Part shown: one piece after another, positions 41,160-52,449 of the stretch | Layout: the number at the start of each line of letters is the position of its first letter | Numbering within the stretch: position 1 is the first letter of the stretch | Notes under the pieces: model-generated | Seen by the model: the letters and a program-made list of their open reading frames with translations, nothing else | Databases searched by the model: none | What the model was told of the DNA's origin: nothing | Translations under genes and position numbers: made by a program | Assembly: GCA_037127255.1 (NCBI GenBank) | Contig: JBANSL010000019.1 | Span: 11,989,001-12,053,000, forward strand | Reading direction: 5' to 3' | DNA: 64,000 bases | From: Persicaria tinctoria | Lineage: Eukaryota > Streptophyta > Magnoliopsida > Caryophyllales > Polygonaceae

Positions 41160-44100
41160 TCTTGCATAAACTAAAACTGAAAATATTCCCGAAGCAAATG
41201 TTTGGAAGCTCGCGGGTTTTGACAACGCAATCTGGTCTCCAGCTGTCGGTAGGTCTGGTGGAATCAGTATACTATGGAAGGATCACCAGCTCCTTTCTGA
41301 GAGTATTTCGATTGAAATACATCTTCCTAGAATTATTGGTCTCAAGTACAATAACTTAGCTAATGGCCTGGCATCGTAATTCGATCTACTCCTGTTCGTT
41401 TACGCTCCCCCTGGCCCACGCGGTAAGGGTGCGTTCTGGGAAACTCTGAAAACTATAGTTTTGGAATCTACCAATCCCTGCATTATGATGGGAGATTTGA
41501 ATGAAATAAATTGCAGTGAAGATAAATTGGGGGGCTCCTATACTCACTCTTCCCGCTTTACCTGTCTCATCCAATTCAAAGATGATTGCTCCCTGTTAGA
41601 TATCCCCACATTTGGTAATCCGTTTACCTAGAGAAAAATACAAGAATGCCAAATCAATATTCTTGAAAAACTAGACCGCGTCTTAGTCCACTATTCTATT
41701 CTACATAAATTCACTAACCTAATAACTAAAAATGGTGCTTTCTCTTCATCCGACCATTGCCCCATAATGATTACTCTTGATAGTAGTATAACCTTCAAAG
41801 CACCACCATTTAAATTTGAAAACATTTGGCTCCAGAGAAAGGGCTTCCGACTTATTTTCAAACAAGCCTGTCGTGTTTCTTACCATGGCTCGGGCTTGTT
41901 CCAAGTAATCTCTAAGCAACGTCTCTTGAAACAAAAGGCCAAGTTATGGAACAAAACCTCATTCGGTAACATTTTTCGGCAATTAAAAGAGGTAGAAGAC
42001 AACTCGCTTGAGATTCAATCACTGAATTCATGACAAATCTCCTACTTGGATAACCACAAGGAAACTAACCTTCTAAGGAAAAAAAGAAAAACTGCTTCTT
42101 TTTCAGAAGAATTTAAGGAATCAAAGAGCTAAAATCAAACATTTCAAGTACGCTGATTCAAATACAGCCTACTTCCACCGTGTGGCCTCAGGAAGAAGAC
42201 ACATAAAATAAATCTGCAATATAACATCAATGGAAGGAACTCTTATAATAGGAGAAGAAAATGTCAAGTCATAAATAAAACGTGATTTTGAGAAAAGATT
42301 CAAAAAGGAACACATCTTTGATGATCTTCTAAATGAGCATTTGCAACTTATCCACCCTGAAATCACTACAGAAGATAATGATGTTCTCATTCGCCAACTT
42401 TCAAATAGCGAGATTAAACAAGCAGTTTTCAATATGGGTAACAATAAATCTCCAGGGCCGGATGGCTTCATGGCTGAATTTTATAAGACATACTGGAAAA
42501 TTGTGGGCCCATCAATTATCAAAGCGGTCAAAGCCTTTTTCCGCTCGGGCAAAATCCTTAAACAAATTAATCACACATTTATCTCTCTACTTCCCAGATG
42601 TAATAACCCAACAACCACAAATCATTACCGACCTATCAGCCTTTGCTCTACCCTATACAAAATTATATCCAAAATTCTGACATAAAGACTTAAAAAAATC
42701 ATCGGCAAATTGATTCATCCCCTTCAAGGGGCTTTTGTCTCGGACAGGGACATCTAGGATAATGTCCTTATAGTCCATGAGATTTTCCACTCTTTCAGAA
42801 CTCGTAAGGGTAGTGAGGGTTGGCTGGCAGTAAAACTCGATATGGAAAAGGCTTACGATAGAGTTGACTGGAACTTTACGAAAAAAAATTTTAGAAAAAA
42901 TTGGCTTACATCCTACCTTCGTCTCATGGGTTATGGAATGTGTCACCAAAGTCTCCTTCTCGGTTCTGATAAACAACGGTCCCTCTGAGATTTTTACACC
43001 CTCTAGGGGCCTCCGTTAGGGTGATCATCTCTCCCCTTTCTTGTTCATTCTTGGAGCGGAGATCATGTCTCGCAAACTATCCCTGGAAGCTAGCTTGCCA
43101 AACAGTCCCATTGGTTTCAGATTCGGTAGAAATGGTCCTCAAATACCCTTTCTAGCTTTCGTTGACGACATTATTATTTTTTATAAAGGTAGTATCTCGG
43201 CTGGGCTAAAAATCAAAACAATCATTGACAACTACTACAAAATCTCAGGACAAAAGGTTAACTACTATAAATCAACCTTCCAAGGTACCAAAGGCATATC
43301 GACTTCCAGAATCCATGAACTTTCTACTTGTCTAAACATCACAAACGAAAACTCTCTGGAAAAATATTTTGGATGTCCTATTATCAATGGAAAAGTCAAC
43401 AGAGTGACCTTTGAGGATATTATTTGTAAATCCAAAGAGCAATTAAGTAAATGGAGAGCTAGTGCCCTCTGACAACAAGGGCGCGCAATTCTTATTGGAA
43501 CAAACTTGGCTGCTAAACCGCTCTATACGATGCAAAATTTTATGCTTCCCGCCGCGGTGCACAAAGAACTAGATCAAATAAATAGGACATTCTTTTGGAA
43601 TAAAGACGCTCAACATCGTCCACTGACCAGTTGGGGGCCTCGGATTGCGGAAATCTAAAGAGATGAATGAAGCTCTCCAGATGAAATTAAACTTCTATGG
43701 AAAATCCTGGCTGAACCGGACAATGCTTGGGTGAAAATAGTAACGCATAAATATCTTGGTTCAACCGACATTTTGCACTACCATAGGAGGGGTGGTTCAT
43801 CGTGGCAATGGGCTAAGCTTACCCCCCCCCCCCCCCCCCTCTTAGGAAAATTCATGACTGGACTTATATGGTCCATTGGAAACGGGAAATCAATAAACTT
43901 CTGGTCGGACAATGGGTTGTTAACCTCTCCCATCATTCATAGGCCTGACTGCCCGAACTCTTATGGTGCAAACGAGTTTGCTAGTGACTACATTCTGGGT
44001 TGTCGAGGGTGGACGGAAAAACTAAACGAAAAATTACATAAATCCATTATAAAGGAAATTCTGGACATTCCATTACCCGTTAACTACATTGAAGATTGAT

Positions 44101-45236
44101 TATATTGGTGGCCCGATAAAGATGGTTGGTTCACAACGTCAAGTGCTTACAAGTTAGCATCCTCGCAAAGCTCCCTAAGTGTTGACAATAACGCTTGGAT
44201 TTGGAAGCTTGACATCCCTCCCAAAGTCAAGAATTTCTTGTGGAAAATTACCTAGAACGGTCTCCCTACAGCATCTCGCCTAAATCAACATGGTGTAGGC
44301 GTTCCGTCTACTTGCTGCCTGTGTAACAATGCAGTTGAAGATGACACCCACCTTTTAATTGAATGTCCATATTTGAACCTACTTCATTCCTTCTCGTCTT
44401 ACAATTGATTGAAGATATCCACCCTCATTACTCAATCACGCGAAATAAAACCTATCTTTGTATTCATAGGTTCCACTTTCTCAAAAACTGATAAGGAAAA
44501 TCTAGCTTTTTCATGGTGGGCAATTTGGTCTTCTAGGAACCAACATCTATTCAAACAAGTGACAATCCCTAGTATCAATAAAAAAAGACATATTACTAAT
44601 ACTCACATTACAAACTGGAAGAAGACTGTTAGGTTTGAGGAGGATCTTAACACGGTGCCCTCCCCCTTTGTGTACACTTCTAATCAATAAGGTAAACGCA
44701 AAATCAAAAAACAGATCTCTTGGCGCAAACCCCCAACAGGTACGTTTAAACTCAACTTTGACGGATCTACCCTAGCAAACAATAAAAGCTCCTCTGGGAC
44801 TATTATCTGGGACTGGAATAGAAAGCCTATACACATTGGCTACCAAATTCTGGGTAGCCAAACCCCTCTCAAAGCAGAAGCTTTACCCTTGAAACAAGGT
44901 GTTACGGAAATCTTGCGGCTACGCCTCAACAAAATACATATTGAAGTAGACTCCCTCGGCATAATCAACCACTTACGAGACAAACATTCTTGTCCCTGGG
45001 AAATTGAAATGATTATGAATGATATTAAAATCCTACTATCGACTGTGAAAGAAGTTTCCTTCTTTCACGTGCCTCGATTGGGCAATAGAGTGGCTAATAA
45101 GGTTGCACACATTTACCACTCTGCCCGGGGCGTCGATATCTCAAACAACTCTGGTCTTCTTGACTTCATCCGCAAGGATGCTCTCGGATAGAGTCGTTCT
45201 CACCCGAATTCTTTCTTAATCAAAAAAAAAAAAAAC
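41160..45236 (+). pseudogene. L1-type LINE, ORF2 decayed
   Basis: Plus-strand pieces in order cover three domains. The apurinic-type endonuclease includes RSGGISILWKD near 41255, the MMGDLNEI block near 41485 and SSDHCPI near 41750. The reverse transcriptase includes NKSPGPDGF near 42445, NHYRPISLCSTLYKIISKIL near 42625, LDMEKAYDRVDW near 42838 and catalytic FVDDIIIF near 43160. A zinc-binding zf-RVT segment (CCLCNN...DDTHLLIECP, about 44310-44370) and an RNase H domain (LNFDGST near 44753, EVDS near 44946) follow, ending at a stop at 45189-45191. A poly(A) tail follows at 45222-45235. Stops and frame changes are frequent, for example near 41377, 41630, 42683 and 43470. A run of 18 C lies at about 43821-43838. 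No target duplication was found and ORF1 is not recognised. Confidence 0.9.
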
Positions 45237-45687
45237 GCATCGTTGTCACACCATTAATGTGTGTTTGGATTCCAAATCCAATGCATTATGTATTATAATT
45301 ATAAACATTTGAATAATATTTGTCTACACATTTTATAATGTGTTTGAAATAACATAAATTTTAAATAAAATACCTTATAAATTATGTCAGTTAAATACTA
45401 AATATTGTGTAAAGTTTATAATTATATTGTAATCAATCTTAATATAAGCAATTAACACAATTTATAAAATATTTCATTTAAAATTTACCTTATTTTAAAC
45501 ATATTATAAAATGAGTGAAAAAACAGTATTTAAGTGTTTGTAATTATAATTGCATTATAAACATAATCCATTCATACCCTAATATTCGTCGGCTCCTCTC
45601 AATCTTAATCTCGTCTCCCATGTTTCGGGCGCAGCAGATTATATTTTGTAATGATTGTCCCTTATTGAGGATAATATTAAGCCTTGT
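45237..45687. other. AT-rich spacer
   Basis: No coding seen. TTAATGTGTGTTTGGATTCC near 45254 looks like a Tourist-type left end, but no matching right end was found. Confidence 0.35.
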
Positions 45688-45829
45688 TAAGAACAAGGGT
45701 AAATTGCAGAAAACCACCCTTTAAATAAGGGCATTTTGACAAAACCACCCCTTAAAAGGGAAATTCCAAAAAACCACCCTTAACATGTACTATGTTTATC
45801 AGAGACCACCCTCTCCGTTACTTTATCAG

Positions 45830-46310
45830 ACTCCGTTAAAAAAAGTCACGGCAAATCCTTTCTCTTCCTTGAAAAAAGAAAATCAAACCCTTTCAAATAG
45901 GTTGTGCCATTAAAATACAGGGAAGGAGAAGAAGGACCAAGAGAGTTAATGCACGCGGGGATTCGGAGGAACATCCGGAAGAATGCGACAGAGATCTTGG
46001 CATTAAAGGTGACGATTTGGAGGAAGCAGCGGCGGACGGAGGCCCTTGGGGGCAAGGTGGCTACGCCGAACAACGCCAGGCGTGGTTCCAAGCCAAATTG
46101 GCCGGCCAGGCTTGGTGCCAAATCGAAAAGATTCCGAGTTAGGGCTCAGATCTACAATTACATTTGTTTCGTCTCTAAATTTCTTTAAAAAATAGCATAT
46201 GCTCTTTCTGATTTGCAACGATTGTTCAATATATTTGCCATTTTTTATTAGTTTAAGTGGACTAGATTTTAATATTTGGCCATAATCCCCTATTTGATCT
46301 TGTGTGGTTT
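45830..46310. other. Left interior of the Mutator-like element
   Basis: A 94-codon plus-strand frame (45904-46188) is rich in Arg and Lys and has higher GC than its flanks. It may be a captured gene fragment, but no family is recognised. Confidence 0.3.
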
Positions 46311-46321
46311 ATTTGTTTTTT

Positions 46322-47860
46322 TTTTTTTGGTCTCAAAACGGGGCTAAAGCCCTTTATTATATAATAGGAGTCAAGCAACAGACCCTATAGGGTCCATGAC
46401 AGTAGTGTTCAGTACCAGATCAGGCAAAGAAGAGTAAATAGCAGAACTAGTTGGGAGGTTAACTCCTATGTTTGCGAGGGCGTCAGCCTCCTTGTTTGCT
46501 TGGCGACGGACGTGTTGAATCGTCGTAGTCCACCCTTTGTCCTTTAGTAGTCTCCTGCACTGCTTGATAAGATTGTAATGGGCATGTGCCTCTACCTCTA
46601 TCACCTGTGAGAGTAATTTGCAAGCCGTCTCGCAGTCCAGTTCGAGCACCAGCCTCGGTATATCCAGCCCCTTGGCGAGCTCGAGACCGAAAAGCACCGC
46701 CAACAACTCCGCTTCGAGCGCTTTGCAGTAGCCTCCCTGGATGGCAAAGGCTCGAATCAAAGACCCATCGGCTTCGCGAAGAGTACCACCTCCTCCTGCT
46801 GGTCCGGGGTTCCCCCTAGAGGCCCCATCCGTATTTAGCTTGATCCAACCCGGTTCTAGAGGGAACCACACCGCCGGCGTAGAGTTGATTCGCCCCTCCG
46901 GCATCCTAAGTCTGTTCGCCTTGTCTTTGCAATGGAGGTATGTAGAGGTTGTAAGCCAAACCTTGAACTGTACCCCATCAATTCTGTCCTTGCCTTGGAA
47001 GACAAGCTCATTTCTCGCCTTCCAAACCGCCCACAACATGGTGATGAAAAGTGTGCTTCCTCTGTTTCTCTTTTCTACGTTGCGGAAGATCCACTCTCTT
47101 GAGTCCGGTTCGGAGAAGAAGTGCAGTGGTTGCTGGTCCCCCAACACTTGCTCCCAAGCTTCCCGGACCATGGCGCAATCTCTCAATAGGTGGGTGATCG
47201 ATTCATGCTCTCCGCATCTCGGACAAGCCGAGTGATTGGATAGGTGGCGTCGTTGTCTATTTGCATTTGTCATAATCGCCTCATGGGCTGCAAGGTATGC
47301 AAAGGTACGGGCTCGCTGCTGGGCAGGGGTCTTCCATATACGCCGCCGCCCTGTCGAACTTGGCAAACCCGAACCGCCAAGAAGCAACCGAAGAGCAGAC
47401 GCTACCGTGAATTGGCCCGACTCCGTGTGGCCCCAATACAATCTATCTTCAACCCCATATAGATTGCTTACCCGGACTGATTTGAGCCTTTGTATGTCCT
47501 CATCCCCTATAAATGGTGCCATAACATCCCATTTCCAGCTCTCGCCATTCCACATTTCCGCGACCGTGGCTCCCAGAATCTCATCCGGAACCCCCTGCGG
47601 AGCCGCCTCCTCTAGCGTCTCGGCCCTCAGCCAAGAGTGAGACCAGAAAAGCGTGGCCTCCCCCTTACCAATGCTCGTCCGAAGCCCCGGCGTCAGGACC
47701 TCCGCCCCATGGACGATCCATGCCCATAGGTTCGAAGAACCTCTCCGGTTTGCAAACATGTCAATGTCTGCACACCCATGACAATACTTGCCCCTAATTA
47801 CTCGGCTCCACATAGCCGATGGATTCCGTATGATTATTACCTCACACACTAGCACTCATC
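46322..47860 (-). pseudogene. LINE ORF2 3' fragment (zf-RVT and RNase H) inside the Mutator-like element
   Basis: A T run at about 46317-46330 marks the poly(A) tail of a minus-strand LINE. The open frame runs from about 47855 to a stop at 46371, nearly 495 codons without interruption. Features in order are MWSRVIRGKY, IGKGEATLFWSHSWL, YGVEDRLYWGHTESGQFTV, a zf-RVT block CPRCGEHESITHLLRDC, WAVWKARNELVFQ and an RNase H domain. The RNase H has KLNTDGASRGNPGPAG (first Asp), ALEAELLAVLFGL (Glu) and LELDCETA (Asp), ending with HVRRQANKEADALAN. Endonuclease and reverse transcriptase are missing, so this copy is 5'-truncated. The intact frame suggests a young insertion. Confidence 0.9.
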
Positions 47861-48149
47861 CAATTTTTTTTTAGTAATGATTTGTAGGTGGTGACTTTGA
47901 TTATTACCTCACACACTGTATTTGATTTCAAGAGAGTGACATTAAAGATAAAATTTGAGAAAAAGATGAGGGTATTTTAGTCTTTTTGTCCAAAATTAAT
48001 GAAACCCTAACGACATCAGGAGGGAGGGTGGTCTTTGGTTAACGGAGTACATGTTAAGGGTGGTTTTCTGGAATTTCCCTTTTAAGGGGTGGTTTTGTAC
48101 AAATACCCTCATTTAAAGGGTGGTTTACTGTCATTTACCCTAAAAACAA

Positions 48150-48639
48150 AATCTTTTCTAAACATGGTGGCTTGAAATTTGTGTGTACGTTATTGTGAAA
48201 TGCTTGATTTGAAAGAATTGAACGGAAAACAAAATTAAGCATGTTGTTTCTTTGGTTTATAAACATGAAACATGAAAGTCAACTAATTAATGGTGTTTAG
48301 CATTTTATTTGTACACATGAATGGTCAACTAAATGACTTTGCATGGATGCGTAATCTTCCATGTTTATACACAAATGATACCAAGTACTATTATTGAGCA
48401 TGATGTCACCAAAATAGGGGGGATATGGTCAGCATTAACAAAAATAACGTTATTTTTATGTCATCAAAATATAGTGGTAGTTACAAATTATACTGAGTTA
48501 TTTTGACAACTAGCACATTATGAATATCTAATTAGCTAACTAGCACCCAAACAAAATTAATTAACTAATCTAGCACCATTCCCAAATTGACTATAAAAGT
48601 CAATGGTCAACCTGTTTGACTGTTGACCGGCTCACTCGG
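48150..48639. other. Spacer right of the Mutator-like element
   Basis: AT-rich; nothing recognisable. Confidence 0.4.
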
Positions 48640-49480
48640 TTTTTTTTTTTTTACCAATGATGCCACTTTTTTTTATGCCATTTTTTGCCGCTTTGATGCC
48701 ATTTTTTATTATATTTTATTTACCATGATAACACTTTTTTATGCCTTTTTTACGTAAATAGGATAATGCTTTGATGACATTTTTTTCTTTAATGCAATGC
48801 AACTTTTTTAAAGTAGTGTTTTGATGCCACTTTTCTAATGTAGTTATTTGATGCCATTTTTTTTAATCAAATCGTTTGATGCCACTTTTTTTAATTTAAT
48901 CAATTGTATATCGATATATTTTCATCGATTCTACTTTTATTCACTGATGACACGTTTGTGATTACACTTCATTGATGCAACTTTTTCAAAATAGTATTTT
49001 GATGACATTTTTCTAATGTAATTATTTGATGTCACTTTTTTAATTTAATCGTTTGATGCGACTTTTTTTTTTAATTTAATCATTTGTATATCGATATATT
49101 TTCATCAATTATACTTTAATTCACTGATGACACGTTTGTGATTACACTTTATTGATGCAATCACTTATGGTGACATGTTTATTACATTTTTATACATTTG
49201 ATGACACAAGAGCATGAAATGTAATTAAACTTTGTTGATGACGTCTTTTATTTTCATCAATTATACTTTAATTCACTGATGACACGTTTGTGATTACACT
49301 TTATTGATGCAATCACTTATGGTGACATGTTTATTACATTTTTATACATTTGATGACACAAGAGCATGAAATGTGATTAAACTTTGCTGATGACGTCTTT
49401 TATTGGTGATTTTTATTCATTGATTACATATGTGATTACACTTATTTGATATCAATCATTTTGTGATGCTATTTTCTATC
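48640..49480. repeat. Degenerate tandem repeats, about 180-bp and 150-bp periods
   Basis: Short GATGCCACTTTTTT-type units fill 48650-49080. A larger unit with TATATCGATATATTTTCATC recurs at about 48907 and 49087 (180 bp apart). A unit with TTCACTGATGACACGTTTGTG recurs near 48940, 49120 and 49272. The last two copies share about 150 bp, including GGTGACATGTTTATTACATT. Confidence 0.8.
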
Positions 49481-52057
49481 GATGCCATTTTCCACGCCGA
49501 CCAAATCACATATCCAAATAAAGAGATATATTCTAAAAGAAACAAAATATAACATAACCATTCCTCCATCCTACTCATTTTTGTTTTGTAAGTTAAAAGA
49601 AGATTTAAAGAAAAAAAGAAGGTAGTAGCATATAAATCACAAGGCACTAAGAGGTAGAGATTACATGACTACCTCTATTGTGAGAGAGACGTACCACATC
49701 AAATCCATGACAGAATAAAATAGTGTCTCAAATAAGGATTACAAGAACGGAATCAATTGTAGAATGAAAGTAGCTGATTTAAGGTTTGGGATAAAGTGTT
49801 CAAAGAACAATCTAAGCTGAAGATACAAGGCAATAGAATTCGAGCAAATTTAAGCCTTATCATGTCGCAGATGCCATACAGCTCGTCTGCATCTGCGCCT
49901 GCACGTGCACGAGAAGACGATACATTACTACAAAGTCTATGATTGACATGTTTGGAGAAGTATTATCCTATTGCCAACAATATGAACTAGAAAAAATAAC
50001 ATTTCAATGCAAACTGAGAATGCAAATCACAAAAAATAACATTATTGTTGTGGCCACTTTGAACTTTGAAGACCATCAGCTTGCGTTTGGGGACATTGCT
50101 AAAAAAGCCAACTAGCACAAAGCTAAACTATTTTTGCATAATGCAATTTGCAAGACATGACTACACCTTGACTATTCGACAACACCATGGTGCATATAGT
50201 CTTCTTATAAGCTAAACACGGCCAGAAATAAACTGAAGAAATTTAATTTAGAATCAAATGAAGAGTAAATAGGTAAAAATTCAATGCAAAGCTTAAAGAA
50301 ACAGAGCATAAGCCATAAGGGACCTGCAATCATAACCTCCAAGAACCTGAACAAGACATAAGCCACCGATAGATGAGGACGTACACCTATGCATTTTTTC
50401 TTAATGCAGTTTGGAAGAGAAAATAATAACAGGATAAAAATCAGTGCTCGAAGAACCTGAACAAGGCATAAGGCATCAACAGAGGACACCTATGCATTTT
50501 TGCATAATGCACTAAGGCCAATTAATGCACTTTACAACATAAAAATCAGCAACAGAAATGATGGAAGAAGGCTACTATAAACGCAACCTCAAACAGCTCC
50601 CCAAAAGCAAGAGACTTAACCATAAACGCAGGCCAAGCAATCAACCTTACCAAGTTTTTATATGCCTTGGGAAATCAACAATATTTCCTCATCTCCCTTG
50701 TTTCAGAGCAGCCCTTAGTTACCAGTAAAAGGCCTAATAATAACCCATAAACAACCCCAAACTGCAACAGTAGCAGCAGCCCCAAAATAGTCACAAAACA
50801 GCATGAAGATAGAAGCAACATCAGCCTAAAAAACAACCCCGTCACAGCTCAAAAACAGCCCACAAACCATGAGAAAAAGCACCATAATCCGGGAAAAAAA
50901 AACAAGCAACACAACCCCTAAAAATCGAGCACAATTCCAGTAGAAACAATCTTTGATTCCAATAGACACATGCAAAACTAGCATTGATTTACACATGAGT
51001 AATGCATTTCTGGATAAAAACAAAAATCTAGTAACAAGAAACAAGTTTAACAAGCAATTTCAGAAGAACTGTACCCGGAGCCCAGTCCGGACCACCCTAT
51101 TCGGTTAGTTTAATCGACAGGCCTTCATCACCATGATTATCAATTAAACTAAATTATCAGGAGCATAAACATACGAGGAATGAGGATTAATCAATTTATA
51201 AAGGAAACAAAGCTCAATTAGGTGAACAACAATAACATGCTAAAAACAAGCATATATAAGCCCATCTGCACAGTTGCGCGACACAAAAGATGATCTAATC
51301 AAGTCATTAAGTTAATGCCACTAGTCCTTCAGCTAATGACAAAAGTTCAGCAAATTGTAGTTGCAATTACAAGCACAGGACAAATTTGCTGAATATTTTT
51401 ATCAGCTCCCAAGTGTTTGGTTTATAACAAAGCTTAGCTGTTTCTGGGTGGGTTTTTTCATACTTATTCATTCCCCTTTGACATATATGCAGGCCTAAGA
51501 TAAGTTTTTATACATCACCATCTAAAATGACAAAAAAGCACCAAACAATCATATATAATAACTCAATTTCCGGTAAATAAAAAGCACTAAGAAATATACC
51601 AAGATAACTTGAAAATCTTTGATAACTGATTCCACAGTAACTTGTCAGATATTTCAGAGATTAGAGAAATTCTAAAGTAGTTGTCTCTGAGATTAGAGAA
51701 ACACTGCAGACCAAGGAAGGAGATCTAAAATTTCTCAATTCAAAGCTCTTACCTCACCCAATTCATCGAATTCAAAGATCTTACCTCATCTAGGCATTTC
51801 ATCGAACACCTTGGATGCAACTCTTACCTCACCCAATTCAAAGCTATCCAACACCTTCAAATTTCTCAACAGTGGAAGGAGATCTAAAATCTACATTATT
51901 TTCTTTGATTCCAATTTAACAATTACAACAAATGGAGTAGGAATTACCTTGGAATACTCGAGTTGGGGCTGATATTCCAACCATAGGCTCAAATCTGCTG
52001 AAATTCCAATCTGCCGACATTCCAACCACAGGCTCACAACTCAACTCACACAAAAGC
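49481..52057 (-). other. Possible intronic or non-coding part of a minus-strand transcription unit
   Basis: No coding frame stands out. On the minus strand several exon-like pieces end in good donors, for example ATTCCAAG|GTAATTCC near 51947. GGGTGAGGTAAG occurs twice, and a third, related TGAGGTAAG donor lies between (51750-51835). A 105-110 bp repeat with AAGAACCTGAACAAG occurs near 50341 and 50451. A non-coding RNA or the introns of the unit starting near 52.3 kb would fit. Confidence 0.3.
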
Positions 52058-52109
52058 TTAAACAATAACCATCATAAGAAATACCTTACTCCTCCTTGAT
52101 CGATCTGGT

Positions 52110-52320
52110 GGAAGAAGATGAGAAAGAGCGAGAAACCTGGGAGCGAAATCGACATCGAGGGTTCCATTTGATCCGGCCATCTCTCTCGCTTGCCCCCTCA
52201 CCGGTGGTCGGGACGCCTTGGTACCGACGAGGACATGGGAGAACGAACGAACGAACGTGGTGGGGAGAATCAATGGAGATCGGGATCCGCGGGAATGAGC
52301 GCCATTGAAGAGCCGTGAAG
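52110..52320 (-). CDS. Possible first exon of a minus-strand gene
   Basis: In a GC-rich island the minus strand has an ATG starting MAGSNGTLDVDFAPR at about 52182, followed by CCCAG|GTTTCTC, a possible donor, or reading on through a Leu-rich stretch. Its base composition is unlike the AT-rich neighbours, and an upstream purine/pyrimidine-rich leader (about 52310-52345) would fit a promoter-proximal region. Downstream coding exons were not identified. It may also be a gene fragment caught by a transposon. Confidence 0.3.
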
Positions 52321-52449
52321 AGACAGAGAGAGCAGATGCTAGAGGGCTAAAAAAAATTTAGGGGATGTTAAAGCGGCTGATAAATTTTCAAGAGGTGTTA
52401 ATTACTTAATTAGAACATTAAAAGGTGATATTCTACCAAATTTTCTCAA

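Larger units (their letters stand above)
45697..48140. mobile_element. Mutator-like element with about 120-bp terminal inverted repeats
   Basis: The left arm 45697-45816 and right arm 48021-48140 are inverted copies at about 85 percent by eye. Both run GGGTAAAT..CAG..AAACC, ACCCTTTAAAT, ACAAAACCACCCCTTAAAAG and ACCCTTAACATGTACT. Flanks TAAGAACAA (45688-45696) and TAAAAACAA (48141-48149) form a 9-bp target duplication with one mismatch. TIRs over 100 bp and a 9-bp duplication fit Mutator. No transposase is present. Most of the interior is a minus-strand LINE fragment. Confidence 0.88.

Noticed and set aside
45254..45580. Possible Tourist MITE starting TTAATGTGTGTTTGG
   Set aside because: No matching inverted right end with a TTA duplication could be found.
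46586..47640. Plus-strand frames opposite the LINE fragment
   Set aside because: Shadows of the uninterrupted minus-strand zf-RVT/RNase H frame.
50205..51053. Two minus-strand frames of 75-94 codons rich in Leu and Phe
   Set aside because: Hydrophobic composition comes from T-rich DNA; no signal peptide plus domain pattern and no conserved motif.
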